A stretch of DNA of 64,000 bases from Paenibacillus cymbidii (GCF_004764705.1 NZ_SHLX01000022.1:93620-157619); one strand, 5' to 3'; shown: positions 35,601 to 43,894, counted from the first letter of the stretch. A program made the numbers and translations. Notes: generated by a model from the sequence alone, not told the origin.

Positions 35601-35741
35601 GGCCGGAAACGTCACGTCCGGGAACGTCTCCTGCTTGATTTGCCCGGCGGAATAAAACCCGAGCAGCGTCACCAGCAGGCACAAAATAATAACGGCCGTG
35701 CCGTTCCTCAAACTGATTCGACTTAAGTAGCTCACTTGCAT
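32655..35741 (-). CDS. RND-family efflux transporter permease (SwrC/AcrB-like)
   Basis: This is a proton-driven inner-membrane exporter. The 1028 residues have the RND layout: first helix at about 13-33, a large outer loop, a helix bundle (about 330-530), a second outer loop and a final bundle (about 850-1010). The TM4 region reads GGIAVSIGRIVDDSIVVVENI, carrying the acidic pair needed for proton relay. It is related to SwrC of B. subtilis, linked to lipopeptide and surfactant export. No adaptor protein is next to it, as usual in Gram-positives. It lies 79 bases after a kinase gene and is probably controlled by that two-component system. GGGAGG is close to the ATG, so a GTG two codons on is an alternative start. 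Confidence 0.93.
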   Translation of the reverse strand: MQVSYLSRISLRNGTAVIILCLLVTLLGFYSAGQIKQETFPDVTFPAVFVQASYPGASTEEIEDGVTKPIEQSLQGIKGYDALTSTTQENGASIFIQFPFGEDMDKATSAVEAAVSKVRVPDRASVNIQRLSINAQPIYVAAVYSDGGDSAALQQRLESDVVPQLEKLNGVSSVEVRGTKTESLRIVVDKERAAAKGITLNAVQSAIQALNYAVPLGSVSQDDTTIPIRLYGAVAGVSEIENLKLAPGVAAAAGQAGAARAAEPVRLADIASVTTVSEQNEVSRFNGKESFVIQVVKNQDANTADVSNEVKDLLATYGGAGGLDVHVISDQGVEIEHSVSGLIREGAYGALFCVIIIFLFLRNVRVTIISILSLPISIFATIALLHQMGYSLNIMTLGGIAVSIGRIVDDSIVVVENIYRWRQTQGAGLKGKELAFRATKEVINAVASSTLAMVVVFLPLAFVSGIIGEFFRPFAVSVVISILVSLFVSMMLIPVLGAKFFNKVKGHGKEGALVRWYEPVLRGALKRKALVILVAAVLLVGSLATIPLLGVSFLPSGSAQSLSITVTLPPQSTIKQTSDAAAKAESFLQSAQGIDNYQVSVGTGGGRGRGPMQLMGSKTNVATINVTLQEGADAEALIEAANKEVLAAVNAVAPGSTVDVKEAAGEGPPTGNNVDVSLYASDTAALAQAAGQVEQAMLAHADLKDITNNLKDVTPKWELTVNQSGRDANVSSFQIMQAVSEQLRPIDAGTYVLDGKERDLTIAYAQPIKSKAELESVTIATQAGPKKLGEIATVSEKTAPVAINHDEGKMYAKVSGTVKGDNTAAVTKQVKREIDGLTLPAGVELKIGGGLDMINSGFQSILLAMAGAIGLVFLVMSVTFGGLRTPLIILSSLLFVPVGSLGGLLVTGQSLSMSAMIGMLMLVGIVVTNAVVLLDRVEKNARTGMELKEAIVEAGKTRLRPILMTACATILALLPLALSQSSTSLISGGLAVTVIGGLTTSTLLTLVFVPVLYLITGRKRKFAEEESF

Positions 35742-35777
35742 TCTCCTCCCTGTTTAGTTGGAGAATACCAAGCGAAT

Positions 35778-35794
35778 TTGAACTCAGTATGAAC
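35778..35794. promoter_or_regulatory. Direct repeat with 11-base period upstream of the RND gene
   Basis: Two TGAAC half-sites 11 bases apart (35779-35783 and 35790-35794), typical geometry for an OmpR-type response regulator dimer. It lies between the kinase gene and the transporter gene. Confidence 0.45.
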
Positions 35795-35820
35795 AGGGGC
35801 GGGCAAAAAAAACGTCCCGC

Positions 35821-37206
35821 TTACGCCCGGTAACGCAGCGGAAGCGAAACGTTCAATTTGGCGCCCTTGCCCGGTTCGCCGCGGGCGACAATCGTGCCGC
35901 GGTGCAGCTCGACGATCCGCTGGGCGATCGACAGCCCAAGCCCGCTGCCCGCCACGGCGGCGTCGCGCGAGCGGTCGACCTTGTAGAATGGCGCGAAGAT
36001 GCGCGCCTGCTCCTCTTCCTCGAAGCCGATGCCGTTGTCGGCTACCGCAACGACGGCGCGATCGGCGTCAGCCGCCAGCGTCAGCCGGACAAACCCGCCT
36101 TCCGGCGAAAACTTGATCGCATTCTGCAGCAGGTTCGTCCATACTTGCCGCAGCAAATCCTCGTCGGCCTCCACCGTCGCTTCTTCCAGCGCCAGCTCGA
36201 CGTCGATGCGCTTCCCGCGCCATTGCGGCTCGAGCGCGATGACGATGTGCCTCAGCTGCTCGTCCAGCGCAAACTTCCGCGGCTCGACCCGCTGGCGGCC
36301 TGCTTGCAGCAGCGACAGCCGCAGCAAATTTTGCCCGATGCGCGACAACCGTTCGCTCTCTTCTTCGATGATCGCCAGGTAGCGCTCGCGCTGCGCCTCG
36401 TCGACCTGCATGCGGCGGAGCGCCTTCGTAAAGCCGGAGATGGAGGTGAGCGGCGACTGGATTTCGTGGGAGACGTTGTTGACGAAGTCCGTACGCATCC
36501 GGTCGAGCGTCTTCAGCTCCATCGCCATATGGTGGAAGCTGTTCGACAGCAGCCCGATTTCGTCCTGGCGATTCGATTGCACGTCGATGTCGAAGTCGCC
36601 GGCCGCCAGCTTCCGCGTCGCCTGCGTAAGCACGCGCACCGGTCGGACGACATAACGGGCGGCGATCAGAATGAGCAGGCTGCCGACGAGCAGCACGATA
36701 ACCAGTATCGTCAAAATAACGCCGCGAATCACTTCGAGAATCGTCCCGATCCGGGGCTTGAGAAACATGGCGTAATGGCCGCCGTGAAAGTCGAACGGCA
36801 ATCCGACAAGCAGGATCGTGGGGCCGCGTTGTTTTTCCCCCGCGTCCGACAAGCCGCTGAACACTTCTCCGTCCAGGACGATCTGGATCGGATCCGACGA
36901 ATTTCCTTTCAGGATGGAATCGGAGCCTTCGCGGTTGTCGAACACGAGCCGTTTGGCGGCGTCGTACACTTCGATCCGGTAATTGGTGAGCGCCGATGCC
37001 TGTTCCATATACATACGCAAATCGTCTTGCGGCGATTGCTCCAGCAGCTGCAGCAGCCGTTCGCCGTTAGCCGTCGTATCCTGTTCAACCAGCGAAATGA
37101 CTTTCGGGATATAGAAACGGCCGGACACGGAAAAACCGACGATCAGGCTGATCAGCACCGCCCCGATAAACACCAGCACGACGCGGACGTTAAGCGACTT
37201 AATCAC
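35821..37206 (-). CDS. HAMP-domain sensor histidine kinase
   Basis: This membrane kinase has 461 residues. Helix 1 at about 9-28, an outer region at 30-160, helix 2 at about 165-190 and HAMP (RYVVRPVRVLTQATRKLAAGD). The HisKA block carries the phospho-acceptor His in VNNVSHEIQSPLTSI. The HATPase boxes are NLLQNAIKFSPEGG, VADNGIGFEEEEQ and GSGLGLSIAQRI. Its start overlaps the response-regulator stop by eight bases. The RND gene follows 79 bases later. The three genes form a likely stress-responsive efflux operon. Confidence 0.93.
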   Translation of the reverse strand: MIKSLNVRVVLVFIGAVLISLIVGFSVSGRFYIPKVISLVEQDTTANGERLLQLLEQSPQDDLRMYMEQASALTNYRIEVYDAAKRLVFDNREGSDSILKGNSSDPIQIVLDGEVFSGLSDAGEKQRGPTILLVGLPFDFHGGHYAMFLKPRIGTILEVIRGVILTILVIVLLVGSLLILIAARYVVRPVRVLTQATRKLAAGDFDIDVQSNRQDEIGLLSNSFHHMAMELKTLDRMRTDFVNNVSHEIQSPLTSISGFTKALRRMQVDEAQRERYLAIIEEESERLSRIGQNLLRLSLLQAGRQRVEPRKFALDEQLRHIVIALEPQWRGKRIDVELALEEATVEADEDLLRQVWTNLLQNAIKFSPEGGFVRLTLAADADRAVVAVADNGIGFEEEEQARIFAPFYKVDRSRDAAVAGSGLGLSIAQRIVELHRGTIVARGEPGKGAKLNVSLPLRYRA

Positions 37207-37882
37207 GGCTCACCTCGAGCCGGTAACCGAGCCCGCGCAGCGTCGCGATGCGAAACGCCGACTCGTGCGCCTCGAACCGCTCCCGCAGCCTTTTGATATG
37301 CACATCGACCGTCCGTTCGTCGCCTTCGTAATCGGCTCCCCAGATGGCGTCGATCAGTTGGCTGCGGGTGAACACCTGCCCCGGATAGCTGGCCAGCCGG
37401 TACAACAGCTCGAACTCCTTCAGCGGCAGCGTCAGGCTGCTTTTCATCCGGCGGTCGACGATCTGGAAGGTCGTGCGGTCGAGGATCAGGTCGCCGAGCG
37501 CGATTTGGCCGGAGGTGGCGATCCGGTACCGCTTCATCAGCGCTTTCACCCGCAGCACCATTTCCGTCGGATCGAACGGCTTGGTCAAATAGTCGTCCGT
37601 GCCGAGCCGGAATCCTTTGATCCGGTGATCCGTCTCGCTTTTGGCCGTAATCATCAGAATCGGAATGTCGGCATAGGCGCGAATGCGGCGGCACAGCTCC
37701 CACCCGTCCATCTTCGGCATCATGATGTCGAGCACGACAAGATCGGGCGTTTGCGCTTCGATCGCCCGCCACGCTTCTTCCCCGTTGCCGGCTTCCGCCA
37801 CCTCGAATCCTTCGTCCGCCAAATAAAAACGGATCAGCTCGCGAATATGCAAATCGTCGTCCACCACTAACAGCTTCGGCAT
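37199..37882 (-). CDS. OmpR/PhoB-family response regulator
   Basis: From the ATG at 37882 the protein has 227 residues: a receiver domain (LLVVDDDLHIRELI, phospho-acceptor Asp in LVVLDIMMP, Lys in YLTKPFDPTEM) and a C-terminal winged helix (about 130-225, LTLPLKEFELLYRLASYPGQVFTR and RTVDVHIKRLRERFE). The start was chosen at MPKLLVV; AGAGGA lies 11 bases upstream, whereas the longer frame from 37909 contains it. It overlaps the kinase gene and precedes the RND efflux gene. The 11-base-period repeat at 35778-35794 is a candidate binding site. Confidence 0.94.
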   Translation of the reverse strand: MPKLLVVDDDLHIRELIRFYLADEGFEVAEAGNGEEAWRAIEAQTPDLVVLDIMMPKMDGWELCRRIRAYADIPILMITAKSETDHRIKGFRLGTDDYLTKPFDPTEMVLRVKALMKRYRIATSGQIALGDLILDRTTFQIVDRRMKSSLTLPLKEFELLYRLASYPGQVFTRSQLIDAIWGADYEGDERTVDVHIKRLRERFEAHESAFRIATLRGLGYRLEVSRD

Positions 37883-38031
37883 TTCTTCACCGTTCCTCTG
37901 TACGAACAATTCCTTCGATTGACATACTCAATATATGCCAAAAACCGGTGCCGCACAATCGGCGGCGGAGTGTTTCAACCGTTCTGTCGATCTGCAGGAT
38001 ATGATAAAATTGGAATTGGAGGAGATGGAAA

Positions 38032-38838
38032 ATGACGACTCTGACGCAAACATTGCGGCAAGTAACAGTAAAAAGTTATCCGTTCCACTACCGTTTGATC
38101 GACGACGGTCGGAAGGAAACGATTGTGCTGCTTCATGCGGCATTTGCCGATCATACGCTGTTCGCAAGTCAAATCGAGCGCTTCCGAAACTCGTACCGCC
38201 TGGTCGTGCTGGACTTGCCGGGGCATGGAAACAATTTGACGAAAGGCTCGAAGATAACCATGGCCGATGTGCCGGCCATCATACGCGCGATTGTCGACGA
38301 ACACGGCCTGGGCGCCTGCCATCTGCTCGGCGTTTCGCTCGGGTCGCTCGCGGCGCAAGCGTTCGCCGCCGAATATCCGGAACTGACGAGAAGCGTCGCG
38401 ATCGTCGGAGGATACTCCATCCACAAGGATTACGAACGCATCGTCAAAGCCCAGCGCAAGGAAGGAATCAAGTGGTCGTTCTACATGCTCGCGTCCATGA
38501 AACGATTCAAACGATATGTCGTTTCCGTATCCTGCGCCACGGAAGAAGGACGAAGCTTGTTCGCGCAAGGAATCGGCCGTTTCCGTTTCCGCTCGTTTCC
38601 CGCCATGGCCGGCACAAGCCGGTATTACCGCCCGAATCCGGCCCCCGTGCCTTACCCGCTCCTGATCGTCGTCGGCGAACACGATTTGCCGCTGGCCCGC
38701 GAGGCGGCCGCCCGGCTGCACGAGCTCGAACCGCACTCGCGTTACGCGCTCGTACCGGGCGCCGGCCACTGCGCCAATGCGGACGCGCCGGACGCGTTCA
38801 ACCGGCTCGTCGAACGCTTTTTCGCATCGCTTGACTGA
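38032..38838 (+). CDS. Alpha/beta hydrolase
   Basis: A 268-residue alpha/beta-fold hydrolase. The nucleophile is S102 in GVSLGS. The acid is probably the Asp in VVGEHDLPLA, and the His is in GAGHCANADAP. VLLHAAFADHTLF replaces the usual HG..G oxyanion segment. GGAGGAG precedes the ATG at 38032 by nine bases. It ends two bases before the convergent haloalkane dehalogenase stop. Substrate unknown; an esterase or lipase-like role is likely. Confidence 0.88.
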   Translation: MTTLTQTLRQVTVKSYPFHYRLIDDGRKETIVLLHAAFADHTLFASQIERFRNSYRLVVLDLPGHGNNLTKGSKITMADVPAIIRAIVDEHGLGACHLLGVSLGSLAAQAFAAEYPELTRSVAIVGGYSIHKDYERIVKAQRKEGIKWSFYMLASMKRFKRYVVSVSCATEEGRSLFAQGIGRFRFRSFPAMAGTSRYYRPNPAPVPYPLLIVVGEHDLPLAREAAARLHELEPHSRYALVPGAGHCANADAPDAFNRLVERFFASLD

Positions 38839-38840
38839 CC

Positions 38841-39752
38841 TTACGCCGGTCGTTCCATGGCAACCAACCAGCGGCGCAGCGCCTCGCCTACCGCATGCGG
38901 ATTCTCCTCCGTCAAATGGTGAAAGCCGCGGCCGATGTGCTCCAGCGTCAATTGCCCAAGCTGCGACCGGCACCAGGCAAGCTCCGGCTCGCGCACGCTG
39001 CAGCCCGGCGTCGCGTAGAGGAGCAGCTTCGGAATGTCCGTCGCCGTGAGCCAACGATTGCGCTCCTCCACCGCTTGCGCCACTTCCGCCGGCTCGCTGC
39101 CGATCGGAATCTGGTTCGGGAATACCCACATCGGCTTGCGGTCGGCGGGATTGCGGAACGGCTCCCGGTACCGCTCGTGCTCCTCGCGCGTAAACGTCCG
39201 GTTGACGATGATGCGCGGCATTCCTTCGACGAACACATTGTTGTCCCGCATGAACGGCCAGCCCGCTTCGGGATCGCGCAGCGTGCGGAACAATCCTTCC
39301 GATTCCGGCGGCGAAAATTGCGCCCACGACGGTTTCGGCACCAGCGCCTGCGGCTCCAGCATCGCCACCGCGCGCACCCGGTCCGGGCGTTCGGATGCGA
39401 GCTGCAAGCCGACCGTCGCCCCCCAGTCGTGCCCAACCACAATAAAATCGCGCAGCTCCAGTCGATCGACCCACTTGCCAATGTAGTCGACATGCTCCCG
39501 GAACGTGTAGCCGATATCGGGTTTGGCGGAAAGCCCCATGCCGATCAAATCGACCGCCAAACATCTTGCGTTAGGGGACAAATACGGAATAATGTTGCGG
39601 TACATGTAGGACCAGGTCGGGTTGCCGTGCAGCATGACAATCGGGGTGCCGACACCCTGTTCGATGTAATGCAGCCGGCTGCCGTTGATTTCGGCATACC
39701 TGGATGGAAACGGATATTCGCTGCCGACGGGCGGCATTTCGTTGACGGTCAT
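38841..39752 (-). CDS. dhaA: Haloalkane dehalogenase (HLD-II type)
   Basis: This enzyme hydrolyses carbon-halogen bonds to alcohols and halide. All catalytic residues of the HLD-II subfamily can be placed: nucleophile D109 in VVGHDWGA, the halide-stabilising N44 (HGNPTWSYMYR) and W110, acid E133 (MLEPQAL) and H278 (GRGFHHLTEENP). The 303-residue length is normal. AAGGAG lies before the ATG at 39752. It is co-directional with, and 110 bases downstream of, an AraC-type regulator gene. Its natural substrate cannot be inferred. Confidence 0.9.
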   Translation of the reverse strand: MTVNEMPPVGSEYPFPSRYAEINGSRLHYIEQGVGTPIVMLHGNPTWSYMYRNIIPYLSPNARCLAVDLIGMGLSAKPDIGYTFREHVDYIGKWVDRLELRDFIVVGHDWGATVGLQLASERPDRVRAVAMLEPQALVPKPSWAQFSPPESEGLFRTLRDPEAGWPFMRDNNVFVEGMPRIIVNRTFTREEHERYREPFRNPADRKPMWVFPNQIPIGSEPAEVAQAVEERNRWLTATDIPKLLLYATPGCSVREPELAWCRSQLGQLTLEHIGRGFHHLTEENPHAVGEALRRWLVAMERPA

Positions 39753-39862
39753 CGGACGTCATCTCCTTCTCGATTCGGAATCTGACGTCATTGTACAGGA
39801 CCCGGGCGGCAAGCTCCTTGTAAAAATGCGACAATCCGAGCGGCCGGGCAGAGCGGGAATGG

Positions 39863-40723
39863 TTACTGATACATCGTCTGGGAAACGCCCGTATCGGCAG
39901 CGGCGGCTTCATTGAACGTAGCTGCCAGTTCGGGCTGCCGGGCCCGGCGAAAAAACGCCTCGGGGCTGCTGCCCGCAAACGTGCGAAACTCGTGGACAAA
40001 ATGCGCCTGATCGGCGAAGCCGCACGCTTCCACGATATCCAGGTAGCCGCTGCCCGATTTTTTCAATTGGATGGCGTGCTGGAAGCGGGCGATGCCGGCA
40101 AACTTCTTGGGCGTATGTCCGATGATGACGTTGAAGCGCCGCTCCAAGGTGCGCCGGCTGACATAGTAGTGCCGGGCGAGTTGCTCGATCGAAACGAGCC
40201 CGCGATGCCGCTGAATATGTTCGGCCGCATCCGGCAGCCAGGCGTCGGCAGCGCGCGGCTCCCGAAGCAAGGCCAGCAGAAAGCCGCACACAATGTCGAT
40301 CCGTTCGGCAGCCGTTGCCGCTTCCCGCAGCCGCTCTTCCATGTCGGCAACGAGCCGCCGCGGAAACAGCAGCTCCAGCCCGACATTCGCATCCTGAAAC
40401 TCATCGGCCGCATACGGCGTGAAGGCGGCCAAGCCGCCCGGCTTGAACCGGACGATAATCGTGCCGATTCCGCCGGTGGCGACATATTCGCGGAACGTCG
40501 ATTGCAGTCCCGATATGCCGCTCGTCCCGAGCAGCTCCGTATGGCGGGGACCGATCGCTTTCATCGGACTGCCGTATTGAATGCCGATCACCGCCAGCGC
40601 GGACGGCAGTACTTTGACCGGTTGACGATTGGCGAAATTGACGGAAGCGAAGTCTTCCTGCAGCAACAAGCTGTCGACATAGGCGCCAAGCCGGGGGTGA
40701 GGGCGAAACCACTGCAACAGCAT
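39863..40723 (-). CDS. AraC family regulator with DUF6597-like N-terminus
   Basis: A 286-residue AraC-type activator. The N-terminal part (about 1-140, MLLQWFRPHPRLGAYVDSLL) looks like the DUF6597 domain. The C-terminal HTH (about 175-265) has VSIEQLARHYYVSRRTLERRF and YLDIVEACGFADQAHFVHEFRTFAGSSPEAFF. It precedes the haloalkane dehalogenase gene on the same strand, so it may control it. The start at 40723 has only a weak GGGATGG site. Confidence 0.88.
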   Translation of the reverse strand: MLLQWFRPHPRLGAYVDSLLLQEDFASVNFANRQPVKVLPSALAVIGIQYGSPMKAIGPRHTELLGTSGISGLQSTFREYVATGGIGTIIVRFKPGGLAAFTPYAADEFQDANVGLELLFPRRLVADMEERLREAATAAERIDIVCGFLLALLREPRAADAWLPDAAEHIQRHRGLVSIEQLARHYYVSRRTLERRFNVIIGHTPKKFAGIARFQHAIQLKKSGSGYLDIVEACGFADQAHFVHEFRTFAGSSPEAFFRRARQPELAATFNEAAAADTGVSQTMYQ

Positions 40724-40766
40724 GCATCCATCCCGCTTTCTTCCGCAAACGTTTCTTTTGCCGCTA

Positions 40767-41279
40767 TTATACCACTTCCGTCGCCGCCCGGCGCATCAGC
40801 AGCACATTGTACACGACGTAGTATGCGAACATGACGAGCATCAGCCCCGACGTCCAGCCGCTGCCCATCGCCGTCAGCCGTTCGGCCGCGCCCAAATGCT
40901 GCGCGGAGCCGTCCGCCGCGAACACCGTGTAGAAGCGGTACGCCAGCCGGCCGAGGAACAACATGGTGACGGCGCCGCCGATCCATGCGCTGGGCCGGTA
41001 ATGCGCCAGGCCGTCCCGCCGCTCGAACCGGGTGAAGGCGGCACCGGCAACCGCCAGCAATGCGCCTGCCGCCAGGCCGACGATATCGGACACCAGACTG
41101 ACCGGATGAAACGCCCCCTCGAGCAAAAAAAGCAGACCGACCGCCCCGAAAATATAGACGCTCGTCCGCAACTTCTTTTGGCTCAGCCGCTGCCAGACGA
41201 ATGTCCGCTTTACCCGCAAATAAATCCGGTAGCCGATCCAACCGGCCAACAGCAGCATGACGATCGTTTGTATGTTCAT
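40767..41279 (-). CDS. DUF1453 (CcdC-like) integral membrane protein
   Basis: A 170-residue protein with five or so hydrophobic helices. The pattern IGYRIYLRVKRTF after the first helix and HPVSLVSDIVGLAAGALLA later resembles CcdC/DUF1453, which is linked with cytochrome c biogenesis loci but has no proven function. AAGGAG lies nine bases before the ATG at 41279; the longer frame to 41315 is unlikely. Divergent from a DesK-type kinase operon across about 220 bases. Confidence 0.75.
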   Translation of the reverse strand: MNIQTIVMLLLAGWIGYRIYLRVKRTFVWQRLSQKKLRTSVYIFGAVGLLFLLEGAFHPVSLVSDIVGLAAGALLAVAGAAFTRFERRDGLAHYRPSAWIGGAVTMLFLGRLAYRFYTVFAADGSAQHLGAAERLTAMGSGWTSGLMLVMFAYYVVYNVLLMRRAATEVV

Positions 41280-41414
41280 GGTTTCTCTCTCCTTCGTTTC
41301 GTTTGCCACCATCATACGGCAAATGCAGCCGCGGCTCGTCTAGCCGGAGATCGATTGTGCCGCGGCCGCGTCTATATCTGCAGATAGAAATTCGGGCAAC
41401 CGGACCGGTTGGCG

Positions 41415-41444
41415 TTGTACGCTGCCGAATGGACAAGCTAAAAT
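41415..41444 (+). promoter_or_regulatory. Putative promoter of the DesKR-like operon
   Basis: TTGTAC (41415-41420) and TAAAAT (41439-41444) with an 18-base spacer. Confidence 0.5.
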
Positions 41445-41499
41445 GAAGATGCAATGCCCACGTAAAACGGATAAGGAAGAAACGGGGAGTGGGAAACCG

Positions 41500-42645
41500 A
41501 TGAAGCGTCGTCCATACGGCAAACCGTTTGCCAGCGTCGCCCTTTTCTTCTTTTTGACGGATGCCAACCGGCTGTTTGCCGGGCCGCCCGCCAGGATCGC
41601 GCTGCATCTCGCGATATGGGCCACCTTCACCGCCATCCTGTTCGCGCCGCCGTCGTGGCGGACCAAACCACGGCTCGGAGTCGCCGCGCTGCTGCTGGCT
41701 GCGGAGAGCGCATGCGCCATCTTTTATTACGACGAAATAAAGCTGCTGTACTTCATCGCCATTGTGCTGTTCGCCGCGGCGCTTCGCCTGTCGTTTGCAC
41801 GCAGCCTGCATCCCGCAATCACCGTGCTGATCGTGATGGCGGCGCTTTATTACCGGTTCGGCCACGCGGATCTGTTCAGTTTCCTTTCCTTCGTCGTTTC
41901 GGCCGTCGTGCTTTACTTTTTCATCCGCAACCGCATCCAGCGCAACGAGTTCCATGCCGCCAACGAACGGCATTTGGCCGAGCTGCGGGTCGCTTACGGG
42001 CAGCTGCAGGAAGCTACCGCGGCCACGATGAAAAACGCGGTGCTCGAAGAACGGACGCGAATCGCCCGCCATATTCACGATGCCGCCGGGCACAGCTTCT
42101 CGTCGCTGATCGTGCAGCTGCAGGCGCTGCGCTACAAGCTGAAGGAAAACCCCGAACAGGCGCGGCAATCGGTCGACGACATGCTGGACATTGCCCGCCG
42201 CGGCTTGCAGGATATTCGCATCTCCGTTCACGCGCTGGCGGACGACCGCTCGTTTCCCGCCATCGCCGCAATGAAATCGCTGCAGATGCGAACGGAGACG
42301 TCGGCGGCCATCGGCTGCACGTTTCGTTGCGGGCTGAGCGACGACGAGCTTGGCGCCGAAGCCGGGGAAACGTTGTTTCGCGTGCTGCAGGAAGCGGTCA
42401 CCAACGTCATTCGCCATGCCCGGGCAACACAGGTGGATGTGTCGCTCGAAAAGGAAGCGGACCTGCTCGTTCTGTGCATACGCGACAACGGCGAAAGCGA
42501 TGGGCAGCCGATCAGCGCAGGCTTCGGATTGAACGTGATGAAAGCCAGACTCGAAGCGCATCAAGGCAGCTTGAGCTACCGGCGGCTTGCGCCGCACGGC
42601 TTCGAGCTGACGGCAACGATTCCGGCGCCGAAGGAGGAGATGTAA
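41500..42645 (+). CDS. DesK/NarX-type sensor histidine kinase
   Basis: 381 residues from the ATG at 41500. The N-terminal half has four to five transmembrane helices (about 10-150). A HisKA_3 dimerisation block carries the phospho-acceptor His in RTRIARHIHDAAGHS. The HATPase region has FRVLQEAVTNVIRHARAT, CIRDNGES and SAGFGLNVMKARLEA. GGGGAG lies ten bases upstream; the frame can extend to 41443 but without a site. The response regulator starts with a GTG one base after its TAA, so the two are coupled. Kinases of this type often sense membrane lipid state or antibiotics. Confidence 0.9.
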   Translation: MKRRPYGKPFASVALFFFLTDANRLFAGPPARIALHLAIWATFTAILFAPPSWRTKPRLGVAALLLAAESACAIFYYDEIKLLYFIAIVLFAAALRLSFARSLHPAITVLIVMAALYYRFGHADLFSFLSFVVSAVVLYFFIRNRIQRNEFHAANERHLAELRVAYGQLQEATAATMKNAVLEERTRIARHIHDAAGHSFSSLIVQLQALRYKLKENPEQARQSVDDMLDIARRGLQDIRISVHALADDRSFPAIAAMKSLQMRTETSAAIGCTFRCGLSDDELGAEAGETLFRVLQEAVTNVIRHARATQVDVSLEKEADLLVLCIRDNGESDGQPISAGFGLNVMKARLEAHQGSLSYRRLAPHGFELTATIPAPKEEM

Positions 42646-42646
42646 C

Positions 42647-43330
42647 GTGACATTGCCATCCAAAATACGCGTGCTGCTAGCCGACGACCAGACGATGATC
42701 CGCCAAGGATTCGCCTACGTCATCGGGCTGCAAGCCGATCTGGAGCTGGTCGGGGAAGCCGCGGACGGCGTCGAGGCGGTCGAGTTGGCCGGGCGGCTGC
42801 GCCCGGACGTCATTTTGATGGATGTGCAGATGCCGAGGATGACAGGCATTGAAGCGATTCGGGCCATCGGGCAAACGCAGCCGGAAACGAAAATGGTCAT
42901 TCTGACCACTTTCGACGACCAGGACTACATTTACGAAAGCATTCGCGCGGGCGCTGTGGGCTTTTTGCTGAAGGATGCGGATGTGGAGGAGATGTTGGGC
43001 GCCGTTCGCGCCGCCTGCCGCGGCGAAGCGGTGTACAAATCGGGCCATGCGGCGTTGGCGCTGAGGAGGGCTGCGGCGGACGTTGCCCAAGCCGCGGGAG
43101 CGGAAGCGGCGCAGGAAGCGACGCCGAGCTTGGCCGAGCCGCTGACCGAACGGGAGCGGGAGATTTTGCAGGAGATGGCGTATGGCCTGCGCAACGACCA
43201 AATCGCGCGCAAGCTGTATATCGCCGAAGGAACGGTCAAGTCGCATGTGCACCGCATCCTGCAGAAGCTCGGCTGCGAAGACCGGACGCAGGCGGTCGTG
43301 CTGGCGCTGCGCGGCGGCCTGGCGAAGTGA
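42647..43330 (+). CDS. NarL/LuxR-type response regulator
   Basis: A 227-residue regulator: receiver (LLADDQTMIRQGF, phospho-acceptor Asp in VILMDVQMP, Lys in FLLKDADVEE) and a LuxR-type helix-turn-helix (about 165-222, LTEREREILQEMAYGLRNDQIARKLYIAEGTVKSHVH). An Ala-rich insert of about 20 residues (VAQAAGAEAAQEA) lies in the linker. The GTG start has AAGGAGG upstream, inside the kinase tail. It works with the kinase encoded just before it. No transporter operon adjoins. Confidence 0.93.
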   Translation: MTLPSKIRVLLADDQTMIRQGFAYVIGLQADLELVGEAADGVEAVELAGRLRPDVILMDVQMPRMTGIEAIRAIGQTQPETKMVILTTFDDQDYIYESIRAGAVGFLLKDADVEEMLGAVRAACRGEAVYKSGHAALALRRAAADVAQAAGAEAAQEATPSLAEPLTEREREILQEMAYGLRNDQIARKLYIAEGTVKSHVHRILQKLGCEDRTQAVVLALRGGLAK

Positions 43331-43392
43331 GCGGCGTTGTAAATATATAATCTACCATTAGTTAAAACGATATTCGTGCGAGTTGCTGCTCA

Positions 43393-43463
43393 TTCTGTAT
43401 GATTTTTCGACTATAATCATTGGCTTGGTGTGGGTGCTCCCCGTTCTGTATGATTTTTCGACT
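43393..43463. repeat. Two copies of a 20-base repeat
   Basis: TTCTGTATGATTTTTCGACT at 43393-43412 and 43444-43463, 51 bases apart. Its reverse complement is similar to internal repeats of the MITE-like element at 63.5 kb (GCGAAAAATCAT core preceded by ATTATA). Confidence 0.7.
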
Positions 43464-43475
43464 CTTTGCGGCTCG

Positions 43476-43853
43476 CTATGTGCTTTCAGGGAAGGTCGGG
43501 CCCAGTAAGCGAATGACTCGCTGAATATCTTCGCCGACAACCGGCTTGAATATCGAATCGATGACCCGGCCGCGAAGCGACTCGGTAGCGCTATGTTCAT
43601 AAGCGGTCATAAACACGATCCGGATATCGGGCTTGATGACGAGCAGCCGCTCGGCTAGCTCCACTCCCGTCATCCGCGGCATGCGGATATCGAGAAAAGC
43701 GACCTCCGGCTGCAGCTCGCCGAACGCGCTCAGCGCCTGCTCGGGATCGTCGAAGCAGCCGCAAACGTCGAATTCGGCATAGCCGGCAAGCTTGTTCCGG
43801 ATGTACCGCAATATTCTCCTTTCATCCTCCACGATCATCACGGAATAAGCCAT
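43476..43853 (-). CDS. Receiver-only response regulator, shortened paralogue
   Basis: A 125-residue protein consisting only of a receiver domain, with D55 in VAFLDIRMP. The first 65 residues closely match the SARP-type regulator at 49.7-50.7 kb (SVMIVEDE, NKLAGYAEFDV, MPRMTG), but the C-terminal DNA-binding part is missing and the chain ends RLLGPTFPEST. The region after the switch (TESLRGRVIDSIFKPV) has diverged. I chose MAYSVM at 43853. It flanks the S-layer-type gene on the opposite side from its intact paralogue, as if a duplication carried a fragment. It may be a functional single-domain regulator or a remnant. Confidence 0.75.
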   Translation of the reverse strand: MAYSVMIVEDERRILRYIRNKLAGYAEFDVCGCFDDPEQALSAFGELQPEVAFLDIRMPRMTGVELAERLLVIKPDIRIVFMTAYEHSATESLRGRVIDSIFKPVVGEDIQRVIRLLGPTFPEST

Positions 43854-43894
43854 GCCCGCCCACCATCCTTCCAACTGGTACTGATCCGAAGCCT

